A DNA stretch of 64,000 nt from Geosiphon pyriformis (lineage: Eukaryota > Glomeromycota > Glomeromycetes > Archaeosporales > Geosiphonaceae), in NCBI GenBank assembly GCA_016748015.1, contig JAAOMT010000375.1:301677-365676 (forward strand), in the 5' to 3' direction. Both the position numbers and the translations under genes were made by a program. Positions 10,818-21,800 of this stretch are shown one piece after another. Numbering within the stretch: the stretch's first letter is position 1; each line of letters begins with the position of its first letter. Under the pieces are notes generated by a model. It ran no database searches. It had not been told where the DNA came from and saw only the letters and a list, made by a program, of their open reading frames with translations.

Positions 10818-11560
10818 TTATCCTCTCCAAAAAGATTGAGCTCCAGCAAAATCAAGCTATTTATAGGGTATTCTAATTGAAGGGTTTTGTTTAACTCAAA
10901 ACTAACTAGTTTGTTGAAGTCTTTTGTGAATAGAGTGTATAGTACTTGAGGCGAAATAAGCTTTGTATTCAAGAGACCAAATCTTTATATAAGAGTTTTG
11001 GCTTTTCTTGTAATGGTCAAAACTCTTGGGATATCTAAACGTATAATACCCAAAATTTCCACTTGTATCTCTGAAGTTGTTTTCTTCATGAGCTTCATTT
11101 CTTCTATGATTTCACCAAGACAATTATAGAGTTTTAGTTGTCTTCTATATGACAAGTTTTTGTCTATAGGCAAGATTTCCTTAATCATTTTTTCAATTGT
11201 CATGGAAGGTGTAAGTATTGCTGCTGTTATGCTTTCCAGCAAATACTTATCTATTTTGCTACCAATTTTTTCTCTTCTGGTAGTGGTTTTTTTTGGTCTA
11301 ATAACAGTATGTGTTCTACTGTTATCAGTTATGGTGGTTTGTTTTCCAATAGTTAGAGTAGCATTTGGATAATTTTTGATCTAGTACTCATAGAGAGTGT
11401 AGAAAGCGTTTTGAATGTTTTGATCTAGGAAATAATTGTTCATGTCAATTAAAGATATCTCTGTTTTGGAAATGGTGTATTTATTTATATCTAATTTTTG
11501 TTGATCATTTAGGTCGGTATTACCACAACAGATAACCAATCAAGTCGTTTGTGATATTTC
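10787..11560 (-). pseudogene. GyB copy 1: C-terminal extension of pol, unknown function
   Basis: After the integrase the minus-strand frame continues for about 240 codons with few stops. The readable blocks are 11242-10985 (KYLLESITAAIL..., IDKNLSYRRQLKLYN, KKTTSEIQVEILGI) and 10972-10787 (ISPQVLYTLFTKDFNKLVSFELNK...), ending inside the 3' LTR. The polypurine tract is itself coding (LFGEDN). The blocks recur in GyB copy 4 (49953-49500) and in the old copy (28604-29360), so they were under selection when the family was active. No membrane segment or known domain is visible. It lies where an env-like ORF would be but looks soluble. Confidence 0.6.
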
Positions 11561-11565
11561 TTAAG

Positions 11566-12980
11566 TCATGTGCCATGAACAGAGTGATCATTGAAGATTG
11601 TTCCATATTGATCTTGTAAGATATAAGAACCATTGTTCAAAACTTTGTTGACTATAAAGAGTCTTTTCCACCAGCTAGAGAATTTATCACCATAGACATT
11701 GTCTCTGTCTGAACAGTATTCTAAAACTAAGTCACCAACACTTAAGGAAAGTGTTTTATATGTTTTCTTTTTTTTAAGCTTCTCTTGAAATTGTTTTATC
11801 TTTTTAAAGGCAATTATCTGTGCTTCTACTAATGAGTCAAGAATGGTACCAAGTTTTTTTTGCAAAATGTCTTTGTAATTCCCTATTGTTATTTCTTTAA
11901 AGAGTATTGTCTTAATGTTAGTTTTTATTGGTAGGGTTGTCATTTGTCCATAGAGTAGATAAAAGGATTCATAACTTGTTATGTCATGATTTACAGTTCT
12001 ATAAGTGAACAAAGCTGAAGGCAGTACTTTGTCCTATAAGTTTGTTTTTTTGCTGGTTTTGGCTAGGGTTTCACATAGTGTTCTATTGAAATGTTCTACT
12101 AGGCCATTTGTTTGGGAGTGATAAGGAGAGGAAAGTTTGTGACATATTCCCATTTTTCTGCAAAGTTCTTCAACAAGTGTACTGAGAAAAGCTTTTCCTC
12201 TGTCAGATAAAAGTTCTTTGGCACAGCCATGGTGACAAATGATATCTTCATAAATGAAATTGGCTATTGAGACTGCTGTTTGGTCTGAAGTGGCTCTTGC
12301 TTCTACTTACTTTGTAAAATAGTCGGTAGCTGTAATAATATATCTGTTGCTATCAGGAGTTATTGTTAAAGGTCCAACAATATCTATACCAATTCTGTCA
12401 AAGAGTTGACCAACAGAGATTGGATGGATATCTTCTTTGCAATTGGGTTTTCCTCTTTTTTGGCAGATATCACAGGTTTTGATGTATTCAACAATGTTTT
12501 TTTTCAAGGTAGGCCAATAATAGCAAGCTAGAGTTTTCTGAATTGTTTTTGTTTTTCCAGTGTTCAGCTAATAGATCAGTGTGTATATTGTAGATCACAA
12601 TTTCTCTTTCTTCAAATCTGATGACTCTCTGGGGGTGGTCAGGATCTTTTTTATTTCTTTTATAAAGTTGGTTCTGGTGAATCAAATAGAAATTTGATTG
12701 TTTGTGCAAATGTTCTCTTTGTTGTCGTGTGTATTTTGGTGGGTATTGTTCTTTATCCAAAAATTCTATTAAGGCAGAGTAGTTGTCCAAGTCTATTATC
12801 ATGTTTGTCAAAAAGGGGGAATTATTAATAATTAAGTTGGTTTGGTTTAAGAGGGTTGTTCTGTCACTGGATGGTAAGTCTGGAGAGAGCATCAGCATTT
12901 TGATGATTAGCTCCTTTGCAATGTTGAATATCATAGTCAAATTCATCCAAGTGAAGTATCCAGCAAGTTATCTGTTTGTG
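11566..12980 (-). pseudogene. GyB copy 1: integrase
   Basis: The N-terminal zinc-binding residues are present as HTDLLAEHW and TCDICQKRG (H-H-C-C), with a frameshift between them. The catalytic core follows: GIDIVGPLTI, LLSDRGKAF and NGLVEHFNRTL, so the D, D and E of the triad are all kept. The C-terminal part ends at 11566 with a GPY/F-like stretch in which the G and P are altered (WWKRLFIVNKVL). Stops occur near 12300 (Trp codon of FTKW) and 12033. The integrase is better preserved than the RT of the same copy. Confidence 0.85.
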
Positions 12981-14250
12981 TTTTAGCCTCTTTTTGTTGT
13001 ACAGCCAAACCAAAGCTTGGTAATCTGTTACCACCAAAAACTTCACACCAAGAAGATACTTACTTCAGTAACTGGTGGACCATACTACTGCTAAGCATTC
13101 TTGTTCAGTGACTGAATAGTTCTGTTCTGTTGGGGAAAGAGTTCTACTGGCATAGACTATGGCATGTTTTTTGCCATCTTCATTTTTCTGGAAGAGAACA
13201 GCACCAAGTTTAAAGCCAGATACATTAGTGTAAAGGATAAAGGGTCGATCTAGATCAGGTTGCTTAAGGATGGGTTCTGTAACCAGTTTTTCCTTTAAAG
13301 TTTCAAAGGCTTTTTGCTGATGTGTTCCCCAATGGTAATTGACATTTTTCCTGAGTAGTTGATTGAAAAAAGAGGCAATTTTGGAGAAATCCTTGACAAA
13401 TTTGCGATAATAAGAGGCCAAACCAAGAAAAGAGTGTAGTTTATGAATATTCATTGGTTGTTTGATGTTTTGGACTTTTTCAACTTTGGCTGAGTCAGGA
13501 AAGATTCCATCTTTTGTGATAAGATGACCAAAGAACTGGGTGGATTGTCTTCCAAAGAAAGATTTAATTGGGTTGATCTTGAGACCAGCATTTCTGAGGA
13601 GGTCAAAAACCTTTTGCAAATGTTCCAAGTGTTCCAAATAGACTAGAACAAAGTTTTTTTTGGCTGATTTAAATACTTTATCCATTAAGCGTTGAAAGGT
13701 GGGAGGGACGTTGGTGAGACTAAAAGGCATGACTCTGAATTCATAGGTACCATACTTGGTGATGAAAGCAGTTTTTTTTCTGCTTTCTGAATCCATTTCT
13801 ACTTGCCAGAATTCAGCAGTTAAGTCAATGGTTGAGAAGAAAGCAGCATCTTTGAATTGGTCTAACATTGCATCAATCTTGAGAAGTGGGTACATGTCTC
13901 TTTCAGTGATGGCATTTAATTGGCAGTAGTCGACACAGAAGTGTAGTGTTCCACTTTTTTTGGATACCACTACAACTGGAAAAGCCCATTCACTCTTGGT
14001 TTCTTGTATGAATCCAAGTTCTTTCATCTGGTTTATCTCTTTCTTGATAAACTCATCATTGTGTTAATTGGATTGATAAGGCTTCAAATGGATGGGTCAA
14101 GTTTCTCTGGTAGTAATGGTGTGTTGTATCACATAGGTATGTTCAGAGGTATCATCTTCTTTAGAGATAACTGGGCTATTTCTAGCCAGCAAATTTTCAA
14201 TGTCTATTTTTCTTTCTTCTGGGGAGAGTTCTTTTTGTTCCACAACCAGT
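12864..14250 (-). pseudogene. GyB copy 1: reverse transcriptase and RNase H
   Basis: The long open stretch 14027-13065 holds RT: FPVVVVSKKSGTLHFCVDY, FFSTIDLTAEFWQV (motif A Asp kept), YGTYEFRVMPF. The YLDD box is missing: FVLVYL runs straight into EHLEHLQKVF. Aligned with copy 4, 11 codons (33 bp) were lost in frame, removing both catalytic Asp. RNase H follows with LYTNVSGFKLGAVL (Asp to Asn), TEQECLAVVW and, in a shifted frame, VVTDYQALVWL and NADALSRL. RT activity is therefore excluded although the frame is long. Confidence 0.85.
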
Positions 14251-14359
14251 AATTAGATCTCAGGTGGTTCATTCTCAAAGGACTTCTGTACTTCTTTCAA
14301 TTCTTCTCTGGGTATCAAACTGATTGATTCCCAATCTCTGTAATAGATCAGGCATAATT

Positions 14360-14440
14360 TGCATTCATCGCTTGAAGAATACAAGAGTTTGTTGCACCAA
14401 CACCAGGCACAAGAACCATGCCACCAAAAACTGTATTTGG
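14360..14440 (-). other. GyB copy 1: zinc-ribbon-like Cys cluster in pol
   Basis: The minus-strand reading is WWHGSCAWCWCNK followed about ten residues later by DECKLC, i.e. paired CxxC knuckles between protease and RT. The same arrangement is present in copy 4 (about 53040-53120). Metal binding is inferred from spacing only. Confidence 0.6.
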
Positions 14441-14689
14441 CTTTCTTGCCAGGTTTTCTTTCAAAGATTCTTCTAAGAATATCATAATAAGGCCAGCAGA
14501 TCAGCTTGCCATTTACAATGATTCTTTCTTTGTCTGCTTTAACATTGTTCAGTGGTTTGTCATTGCTGGTGAAAGTGGTATAGGCGAGTTCAGCAGTTTC
14601 TTCTTGCTCTTCTTGTTCTTCTTTTTCATCGCTCTTTTTATCATCTGATTCATCTGATTGTTTTTCTTCTTGGTTTTGTTTGGGTACTG

Positions 14690-15500
14690 GAGGAGTTGTC
14701 TAATGGCAACACTTAACTATAATGGGTTTCTTACCACATCTGATGGTTAATTCACAAAGTTTATAATCAAGCAAAGCTTTTGCTTTCTTGAGCCATTCAT
14801 TGCCAACAATGATGATATATTCTTTGGCTTCAGAAACTTCTATGTCAGTTTCAATGCTGATTCTATTGATGCGAACAAAAACAGCTTTGGCAATACCCAG
14901 TCCTTTCTTTTTGTCACCATGTACATTGGTTATTGGTCTGGTAAAAGGTTCATCAATTTTTCTACCAATTGCTTCCAAAAAGTGTTTGGCAATGACACTA
15001 ACAGATGATCTACTGTCCAGAATTAAGTTAATGAAGTATTTAGTCACTTGGGCTTTACAAATCAGAGAAATGACATTGCTGTTGTCAGCAAATCCAGCTT
15101 GGTAAAGGCACTTGTTGGTTTTTGATGTCTTCTTCTTTGAAATTAAGAATTTGTAAAGATCCTTTCTGAACTGTGAGTGGGTCATTAACTGGCCAAAAGT
15201 AATATGTGCTGGGGTTTTCATGAGATCTTTGACAACGGAATAGGGTCCAGATTTTTGTACAATTTCTGGGGGTTCCAACTTTGGAGGATTCTTAAAAACT
15301 TTAGCCTTTGATGGCTTATTGTTATCAGCAGCAGAAGTTGAGACTTTGTTGGAGTCTAGAACAAAATCAACCTTTGCTTTCTTCTTCTTTCTGGTTGGTT
15401 CTGAGGTGTTGATTGCTAGTTTATTTATGTCATAGTCATTATCAGTTAAGTTAAAAGCGTAAAAAAAGTTTTCTTCTGGTTGGCTTGCACTCTCACTCTT
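14690..15500 (-). pseudogene. GyB copy 1: aspartic protease region
   Basis: The frame runs FGQLMTHSQFRKDL..., KYFINLILDSRSSVSVIAKHFLEAI, ...EYIIIVGNEWLKKAKALLDY. This is a retropepsin-type fold: the active-site loop LDSGSS reads LDSRSS, so the flap-side Gly has become Arg (GGA to AGA). The D is kept. IIIVGNEWL matches the family's ILGNDWL-like C-terminal motif. It follows gag in the -1 frame and ends at a stop at 14700, beyond which an acidic Glu/Asp linker leads to the Cys cluster. Confidence 0.75.
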
Positions 15501-15511
15501 TGGAAATGCGT

Positions 15512-17068
15512 CTACCAGTTTAAAGGCTGATAAACAGTGGCTTCAACTAGGGGATCCTCTCCAAAGAAATTGATGTTGGCATGATTGGGTCTTTGATTGG
15601 GGACATTGTTGTTGTTGTTGGGTCTGTTGTTTTGGTTGTCATTGTTTCTGGGAGCTGGAGGAGACAGTAGAGAATTGTTGCAATCTCTGGAGAAATGTTC
15701 AGTTAATCCACATCTATAACACACAGGAAGGCCACAATTTTGCTGTCTTTGGTAAGAAGGTTGCTGGGGCTGATTAAAACGGTTTTCAAATCTGGGTCTT
15801 TGTGATTGCTGGTTATCTCTGACTGCTTGGGCTAATGGTTCTAATAGCCAAGCAAAATTTGCTGTAAGTCTATCTATTAATTGTTTATTTGGATCTTGTG
15901 TCTGAGCAGCAAAAGAAGTAGCAGCCATTTGAGAAGTAGGAGCCATAACAGAAGCAGGAGCAAAAACTGGAAGTGTGGATCCCAAATGCATTCTTTGATT
16001 GTCTTCAATTCTTTGGGCAAGTTCAATGGCCATATCTATGGTGGGATTATCTTTTAAAACCAAAAGAGGCCAAAGAGCATACGATAAATCAGTTTTCAAT
16101 CCTTTTGTAAAGGAGTGGATCTTTTGCTCTTCAGTCCAGTTTCTACCAGAGTCTACACGCTTGATGAGTTTTCTGATTGCTTTGGCATATTTGGTCACAA
16201 TTTCACCAGAACCTTGGGTTTTTTTTTCTAATTCCATACGTCATTTGGATATTAAGATGGGGGTTCTGAATTTGTTTTCAAACCAGGTAGTAAAAGAGGT
16301 GTTGTTTTCTCCAATATTTGCTGGGGTCCATTTAACAATTCTTTGTTGAACACCAGCATTGGTTTCTTGTGAAAACCAGGTAGCAGGGAAGCCTTGGAGA
16401 TAGCCACCAACAATTTGGAACTTGTATTTATCATTATACTGGTTTGCAGTGGCTGCTCTTTTAAAATCATCCAACCATTCAATTGGATCTTGGGCATCAC
16501 CTCTGAATAGAAGTAGTAGAGTGTTGTTTCTTTGTCCCAAAGCAGTTTGTATGCCTTGGAGAGCGGCCAGGATGTTTACTTGCATTGGATCTTGGGCCAT
16601 TGATTCAGAAGTTACTGTTTGTGTGGAGTGCTCTGATTTACTTAAGAAGAGATCAAAAATAGGGGCTGTTTGGTAGCTTTCTTCTTCTGTTTCAAGGAAA
16701 GTTATTGTTGATTGATGGGCAGCAATCCAAATGTGGATTTGATGATTCAGATATTCGAAATCAGGGGGCTGTTGTTCAAAGATTGTAGAATATAAGAACT
16801 AATTGATACTGTTGTTTTTTTTTTCAAAGTTATCTTCAAAATAAGCTTGATCAAAGTAATAGGTTGTATAAGTTGTGTAGGTTTTAGCTGAATGCTTATT
16901 TAGAAACCAGTTTCAAAAGTCTTAGAATTGTCTGCTAGATTGTTCTTCAATGGGAAAGCAGATCAAACAGGAGAGCAGAGGATTAAGTTCAATGAAATCT
17001 AGGTTGTTTCTGTTGTGTGCTGCAAAGTGTTCTTCTGATTGCTGTGGCAGATATGAGTAATCACCCAT
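15512..17068 (-). pseudogene. GyB copy 1: gag
   Basis: Gag starts at the ATG at 17068 (MGDYSYLPQQSEEHF), conserved as MSDYSYLPQQ in copy 4. It includes the gag core (FRGDAQDPIEWLDDFKRAA, WFENKFRTPI) and an intact CCHC zinc knuckle CYRCGLTEHFSRDC near 15700. An Asn-rich tail precedes the stop TAG at 15512-15514. Stops interrupt the N-terminal third near 16921 (Gln and Trp codons, intact in copy 4) and near 16238. The slippery TTTAAAC lies two codons before the terminal stop. Nucleic-acid binding and particle assembly are the known roles of this family. Confidence 0.85.
15518..15524 (-). promoter_or_regulatory. Predicted -1 ribosomal frameshift site, gag-pol (GyB copy 1)
   Basis: In the gag frame the codons are CCT TTA AAC TGG TAG, giving the heptamer T TTA AAC (X XXY YYZ form). 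Pol is open in the -1 frame across this point (…VDAFPKSESASQPEEN). The same heptamer, frame and following TGG stop occur at 54209-54215 and 43274-43280. Confidence 0.7.
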
Positions 17069-17120
17069 ACAATGAGGGAATAAGTGAATTTTGACAACCT
17101 CACAAGGAGCATCACTTTTA

Positions 17121-17740
17121 TGTTATGGATGGGAGTAACAAGCTAATGGATAGCAAGGGAGAACAGGATTATAGGGTGATGGAAATAATCAAAGGGGATT
17201 CAACTTCAATAAGCGAATTGAATGAGTATGGATTCAATGTGCGAAATCAGTCTCATAAAATATCTCAGTTGCTATTCTTTTCAAAAAGTAACAAGGGAAT
17301 CTGAAGGTAAAGGGATAGTCTGTACTGTCAACAATTGATTACTGCTGGTATTAATTCTATGCCTTCACGTCAGCACTCTTAGAATTCAATATCAGGTATC
17401 AACTTGTGTTCTTCAGTCATGTTTATACAAATAGTCTTCAAATACTACAATTATTCAAACAGAAAAAGGCCAACAAGTAATCTTTTATTCTAAGATGTTT
17501 GAATACTTGAAGGTAGGGAAAGAGAAATTAGTGATAAGAGAGTGATTGAGATGAAAGTTGTTATTTTTATTTATTTGATTCTTGTCTGAGAGATGATTTT
17601 CTACAGCTAAGAGACTTATCGCTTATATAGCTATTGAAAGTAGTCAATAATTACTATCTAAAAATAGAGTGGCTAATTATATGACATCAGTGGCTAATAC
17701 ATGTGATAACTAATAAAAATTATGGATTTCAACTGTAACA
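17121..17740 (-). repeat. GyB copy 1, 5' LTR
   Basis: Termini TGTTATGG...CTGTAACA, 620 bp. A TATA-like TTATATAGC (minus GCTATATAAG) lies near 17625. It has only about one unit of the GGTCAA repeat array, fewer than other GyB LTRs. Confidence 0.85.
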
Positions 17741-18500
17741 ATACTTAAGCTATTACTTAGTAATAAATGAATTATTTGAATTGAATACCAAATTAAAACA
17801 ATTTGGTAAAGCTATTAATCAGAAAATTGAGAGATATTTAGCTAATAATTAGGCAATCTATTAGCCTCCACAATGTTATGAAAATTCAGAAAATTCTAAC
17901 TGCATCTAACAACAGTCATTTTTATTATTATTAAATCAATAGTGATAATAAAAGACATGTAATTATTATTATTATAGTAAACAAAAACATTTGCAAATTG
18001 ATTGTTGTGCATAGTTAAATAATCAATAATCAAAAAATCAAAATTGAAATCTCAATTGCCAGTTCTAAACTTTAAACTATCAACCAAATCAAAACCAATA
18101 TCAGCCTTATTATCCATTAATAATATAATAAGCAATATATTTACTGTCAATATATTAAACTTCAGCATTAGTTATTTATTAACTGCAGCCACAGATTATT
18201 TATCAATCTCACTCATTTCAAACACTGCCACAAAACTCAGCTTAAGTAATTACTGGAAATTAATAATCAAGAATCACCCAACAAAACTGGAGATTAGTAA
18301 TAGTAGTGCATCAACCAATTTTCTATTTATTACAACAGTAATCAGAATTATATTAGTGGAGTTCAGAAACTGAGTACACCCAAAACCCAAATTTCCAAAG
18401 CTATTTAAGTTTCTTGGTAACCTCAAAAAATGCCTCAACCAACAACCAGGAAACCAATTAACTTATTTCTTACAATATTCTACCAGCTTTTATTACAGAA
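17741..18500 (+). pseudogene. GyC gag, continuation after the GyB insertion
   Basis: The frame resumes with INELFELNTKLKQF, KAINQKIERYLANN, matching GyA gag (GLSELDSKLKQY, SINQKLEGYLANN). A degenerate zinc knuckle at about 17957-18008 reads C-x-Y-Y…SKQKHLQIDC, with one Cys now Tyr. The Ser/Asn/Thr-rich open frame 18044-18373 is the gag C-terminal tail or a chance frame in it. Confidence 0.65.
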
Positions 18501-18539
18501 GACAAATCACTTGTTGTAATATTCTTCTTTAAACTCAAA

Positions 18540-19500
18540 AAACCAGTTAAAACACTTCTATTCAATAAAGCTGTCCTTGAAACTAAACTTATTATAGTCA
18601 TGTACACTAATGCCAAAATTGATGACCATTCTATCAAGCTAATTTTTAATAGTAGATTAGCAGACAGCATTATTACATGACAACTTATGAACTAATTAGA
18701 TTGCTAAGTTGATTGTGTTACTAGTACCAGAATTATTACTACTAATGAAATGACAAAAACACTCATTGATAAAATTAACAACTTTTTTTTTAAAGTTAAT
18801 GGCATTATTGTGTCAATCAAAGTATTAGTAATGGAAGCCATACAATACCAAGCTTTTGTTGGTAATAACTGGCTGTTCAAAACCAATGTTATGTTTGATT
18901 AAACTACTTAAGAGCTACAGATCAGTCAAAACAGGTAACATATATAAGTACCAGCTACTTGTGGCCATTTCAAACTACAAATTATTCAAGCACAACAACT
19001 GATTAAATTTGAAAAAAAAGAGAAATCTACTTAAAAAGCTTACCAAGTCTTCTGGGTTAACAATAATCATAACAACTTACTACTAGTACTCATCTAAAAA
19101 GAAAAAAAAAAGAAAAAGAAAAAGAAAAAAAAATATTCCAAGCAATCATCTTTACATATATCCCATATATCAACTCCAATCAAAGTCAGCCAATCTATTA
19201 TCAATCCAAACTAATCTGTGTTAATTGTGGTAAAAAATTGTTGACAATAGATACATGTTGTAATAACAATAAAAAATGACTAATGATAACAAAATATTAC
19301 TGCTGTTTATGTATTTTTGAATGTTTTAGATGACCAAAAAGACAAAAAAAATAGAACAACAAATCATATTTTGCTTGTGGAAAAACTTTTTTGAACAAGA
19401 GAATGTAAAATAACATTTCTGGTTGTGAAAAAACATATAACAAATTGTGTTAGTACATGATTCTTATAAATAATTGGGTAAATAAAAAAATGTTAATAGA
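18540..19500 (+). pseudogene. GyC pol: protease and first Cys-rich segment
   Basis: The protease is seen as KLIFNSRLADSIIT (Asp and Gly of the D-S-G loop changed to Asn and Arg) and VLVMEAIQYQAFVGNNWLFK near 18830-18890. A Lys/Glu-rich stretch and AYQVFWVNNNHN follow. At about 19190-19480 comes the first Cys-rich block: CVNCGKKLL, YYCCLC, ACGKTFLN, and a degraded last pair. It is homologous to the block before the GyA dUTPase. Stops are frequent. Confidence 0.65.
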
Positions 19501-19897
19501 CATTGCCTAAAAAAGAGTTGTAAAACATTTAGATAATTGTTCACATAATGATAACAAAATCTGGCAAATAGCAATCACCAAAATTGAAAGCACATCTTTA
19601 AAAAATAAAAATAAATAAAAACAACTCACCAGAACCCAAAAAAATTATTTGAATCTTAAATTTTGATATTATTCTTAATATTATAGACTCAAAACAATTC
19701 TATAAGTACTATTAAGAATTAGTACTTATTAAAAAAGAGCAAGAGCAATACTTAAAACAACTTAATATCTAACTATATAATTATTGTTTAATTTTATGTA
19801 ATTTCTAGTATTATAATGATTATAATATTATTTACAATCTACCATTACACATAATTTATTTAATTCCTAAAAAAAAAAACCAATTAGCAAGTATGTA

Positions 19898-20368
19898 TTG
19901 AAATCAGAATTAAAAATCAATTACAATTTAAACTCTAATAATAACAACAACAATGGTTCTAACTTTGTTTACTATGACAATAACAATAATAATTCAAACT
20001 CCAATTACAACTCTAAACAATATATTATGCTTTCAAATCTATTAATAAAGCAGAAACTTAAATGGTTTAACAATAATAATGAAAATATTATGCCAGAATG
20101 CACACATAAAATTAATGCAGAATTTGATTTTAGGTATTTAAAAAAAACTGCCATCAGATTGAAACCATATTTGCACATTAGTATAAATTTGAAAATAGCA
20201 CTAAAAATTCTAACAACAACAATAGTTCAATTAGCATCTAGATTTAGTTTAGTAAAAAAAGAGATTAACATTAGAAAAAGAATAATTGATGCAAAATATG
20301 TAGGAAATATTATTGCAATACTACAAAACAACTTATTTTTAATTAAATTCAAAAAACTTATTTCTTAG
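19898..20368 (+). pseudogene. GyC dUTPase-like domain, copy 1 (truncated)
   Basis: This 156-codon open frame has an Asn-rich linker (residues about 8-45), then MPECTHKINAEFDFRYLKK (motif I, DAxFDL-like with D to N), QLASRFSLVKK (motif II, usually RSSL), and RRIIDAKYVGNIIAIL (motif III with its Asp and Tyr). It stops shortly after motif III: motifs IV and V are absent because the sequence switches at about 20345-20380 into a second copy of the upstream region. It is the cleanest uninterrupted dUTPase-like reading frame in the window, but it is incomplete and could not be active. Confidence 0.75.
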
Positions 20369-20379
20369 CCAATTTTAGA

Positions 20380-21800
20380 AATCTATCAAGTTTTTTGGAT
20401 TGACAATTTTTAAACAGAGCTACTATTATCTTTTACATAAGAAAAAAAGGTAAAAAAAAAGCTAATAAAAAACCCCAAAAATTATTATTAATTTACTTAA
20501 ACCCAAATTAATGGAATCAATCATATCAACTCCTAAAATTAATTTGTATTGATTGTAGAAAGAAGTTATTTTCAATAAATGTTTACATTAGAAACAATAA
20601 AATATAGTCCACCACTATCAGATACTATTGCCAATTTTGTGTGTTGAAATGATTTAGATAACCAAAATGACAAGGCAAATAAGACAATATGCCATGTCTT
20701 GTATGTGATAAAATCTTACTAGATGAAAGATTATGAAATAATATCCTTAACAGAAGAAAAACATGTAATGAATTCTGTTAATATATTATTTTAATCAATA
20801 ATTGAGCATAAAAAAAAACTCTATTTGCCATAACTTATAGTTAAGCAATAAACTGACTGAATTCATATTTCATGATAAAAAAAAATTTGAAACATGGCCA
20901 CAACAAAATAGAAGAATGTCATAACCAAAGAAGTACACATCATAAAAAATATTCTAGTAATTATCAAAAAAATAGATGACTTATTTACAGATAATTCTAA
21001 AACATTTCAAAACTGGTATTAAAAACTTGTTTTATTTGAAAATAACAGAAACAGAGACTAGTAAACCTTAATACAAAACTGTATAATTATTGCTTAATCT
21101 CTAGCCATTTTTAGTATTGTGACATGTATAATCTTTTGTTTAATTTATTTCCAAAAACATTATATTTTATTATCAAACTACTAAAACTTAAGGAAAAATA
21201 TGAATTTATTACTAAGAACATATTATTTTAAAAACCAAGTAAAACTACTGAAATAGAACAATATTTTACCTATTCTAATCTCTCCAAGAGTTAAAATTAA
21301 AATAATATAATAAAAATAATAAAAAAATATGCCTTAAAAAAGCACATAAAAATGATACTGAATTTAATTTAAGATACTTTGAACAATTTTCTGTAGTTAT
21401 AGCTCTACACTTTCTTGTAAAAATAGATCTCAAAATAGCTTTAGAAATTTTTATCAGTACTATAATTCAAGTTGTCTTTCAGTTTAGTCTTGCAAAGAAA
21501 AAAATTGATGTAAAAAAAAAATATTAAACCTGAATACATTAACAATTATAATAAACTCTATATAATTAAATCACAAAAAAAGATTGTTTAAACTATCTTT
21601 CTGTTTCTTGTAAAAATACTCCAATTAATCCCAGTAATCATGCATAAGAAATTAAGCTTCACAGCTTGAAAAATTAAAAAATTTGGATCAAGTAAAAGAA
21701 AAAACATAGCAGTTAATTTTATAAAAGACAACAGTAACAAAATAGAATTTATTTACATTAATATGGTTATCTTTATCTTTCTGTATCAACAATACATTTT
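20380..21800 (+). pseudogene. GyC second Cys-rich segment and second dUTPase-like domain
   Basis: From about 20382 the reading IYQVFWIDNF repeats AYQVFWVNNN of 19047. A second Cys block follows at about 20540-20810: CIDCRKKLFS, YYCQFC, PCLVCDKILL, TCNEFC. A second, more decayed dUTPase is at about 21340-21540 (NDTEFNLRYFEQF, FQFSLAKKKIDVKKK). This indicates an internal duplication of roughly 1.3 kb in pol. The second copy leads on into RT. Confidence 0.65.

Larger units (their letters stand above)
10174..17740 (-). mobile_element. GyB copy 1: full-length Ty3/gypsy element
   Basis: It has 3' LTR 10174-10817, internal 10818-17120 and 5' LTR 17121-17740, 7567 bp in all, flanked by the 4-bp duplication ATAC (10170-10173 and 17741-17744). 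It sits inside the gag of GyC; the gag frame continues on both sides. Order on the minus strand: gag, TTTAAAC frameshift site, protease, zinc-ribbon-like motif, RT, RNase H, integrase, C-terminal extension. The PBS next to the 5' LTR reads TGATGCTCCTTGTGAGG (TGGTGCTC... in copy 4), 6 nt from the LTR. The polypurine tract GGAGAGGATAA abuts the 3' LTR. Several stops and a deleted RT box make it inactive. Confidence 0.9.

Noticed and set aside
10787-11560. env-like gene in GyB
   Set aside because: Right position but no signal peptide, membrane segment or glycoprotein-like Cys pattern.
14788-16676. + strand open frames of 76-116 codons inside GyB copy 1 (14788-15105, 15999-16349, 16422-16676)
   Set aside because: They lie antisense to recognised gag and protease frames and have no motif; shadow ORFs.
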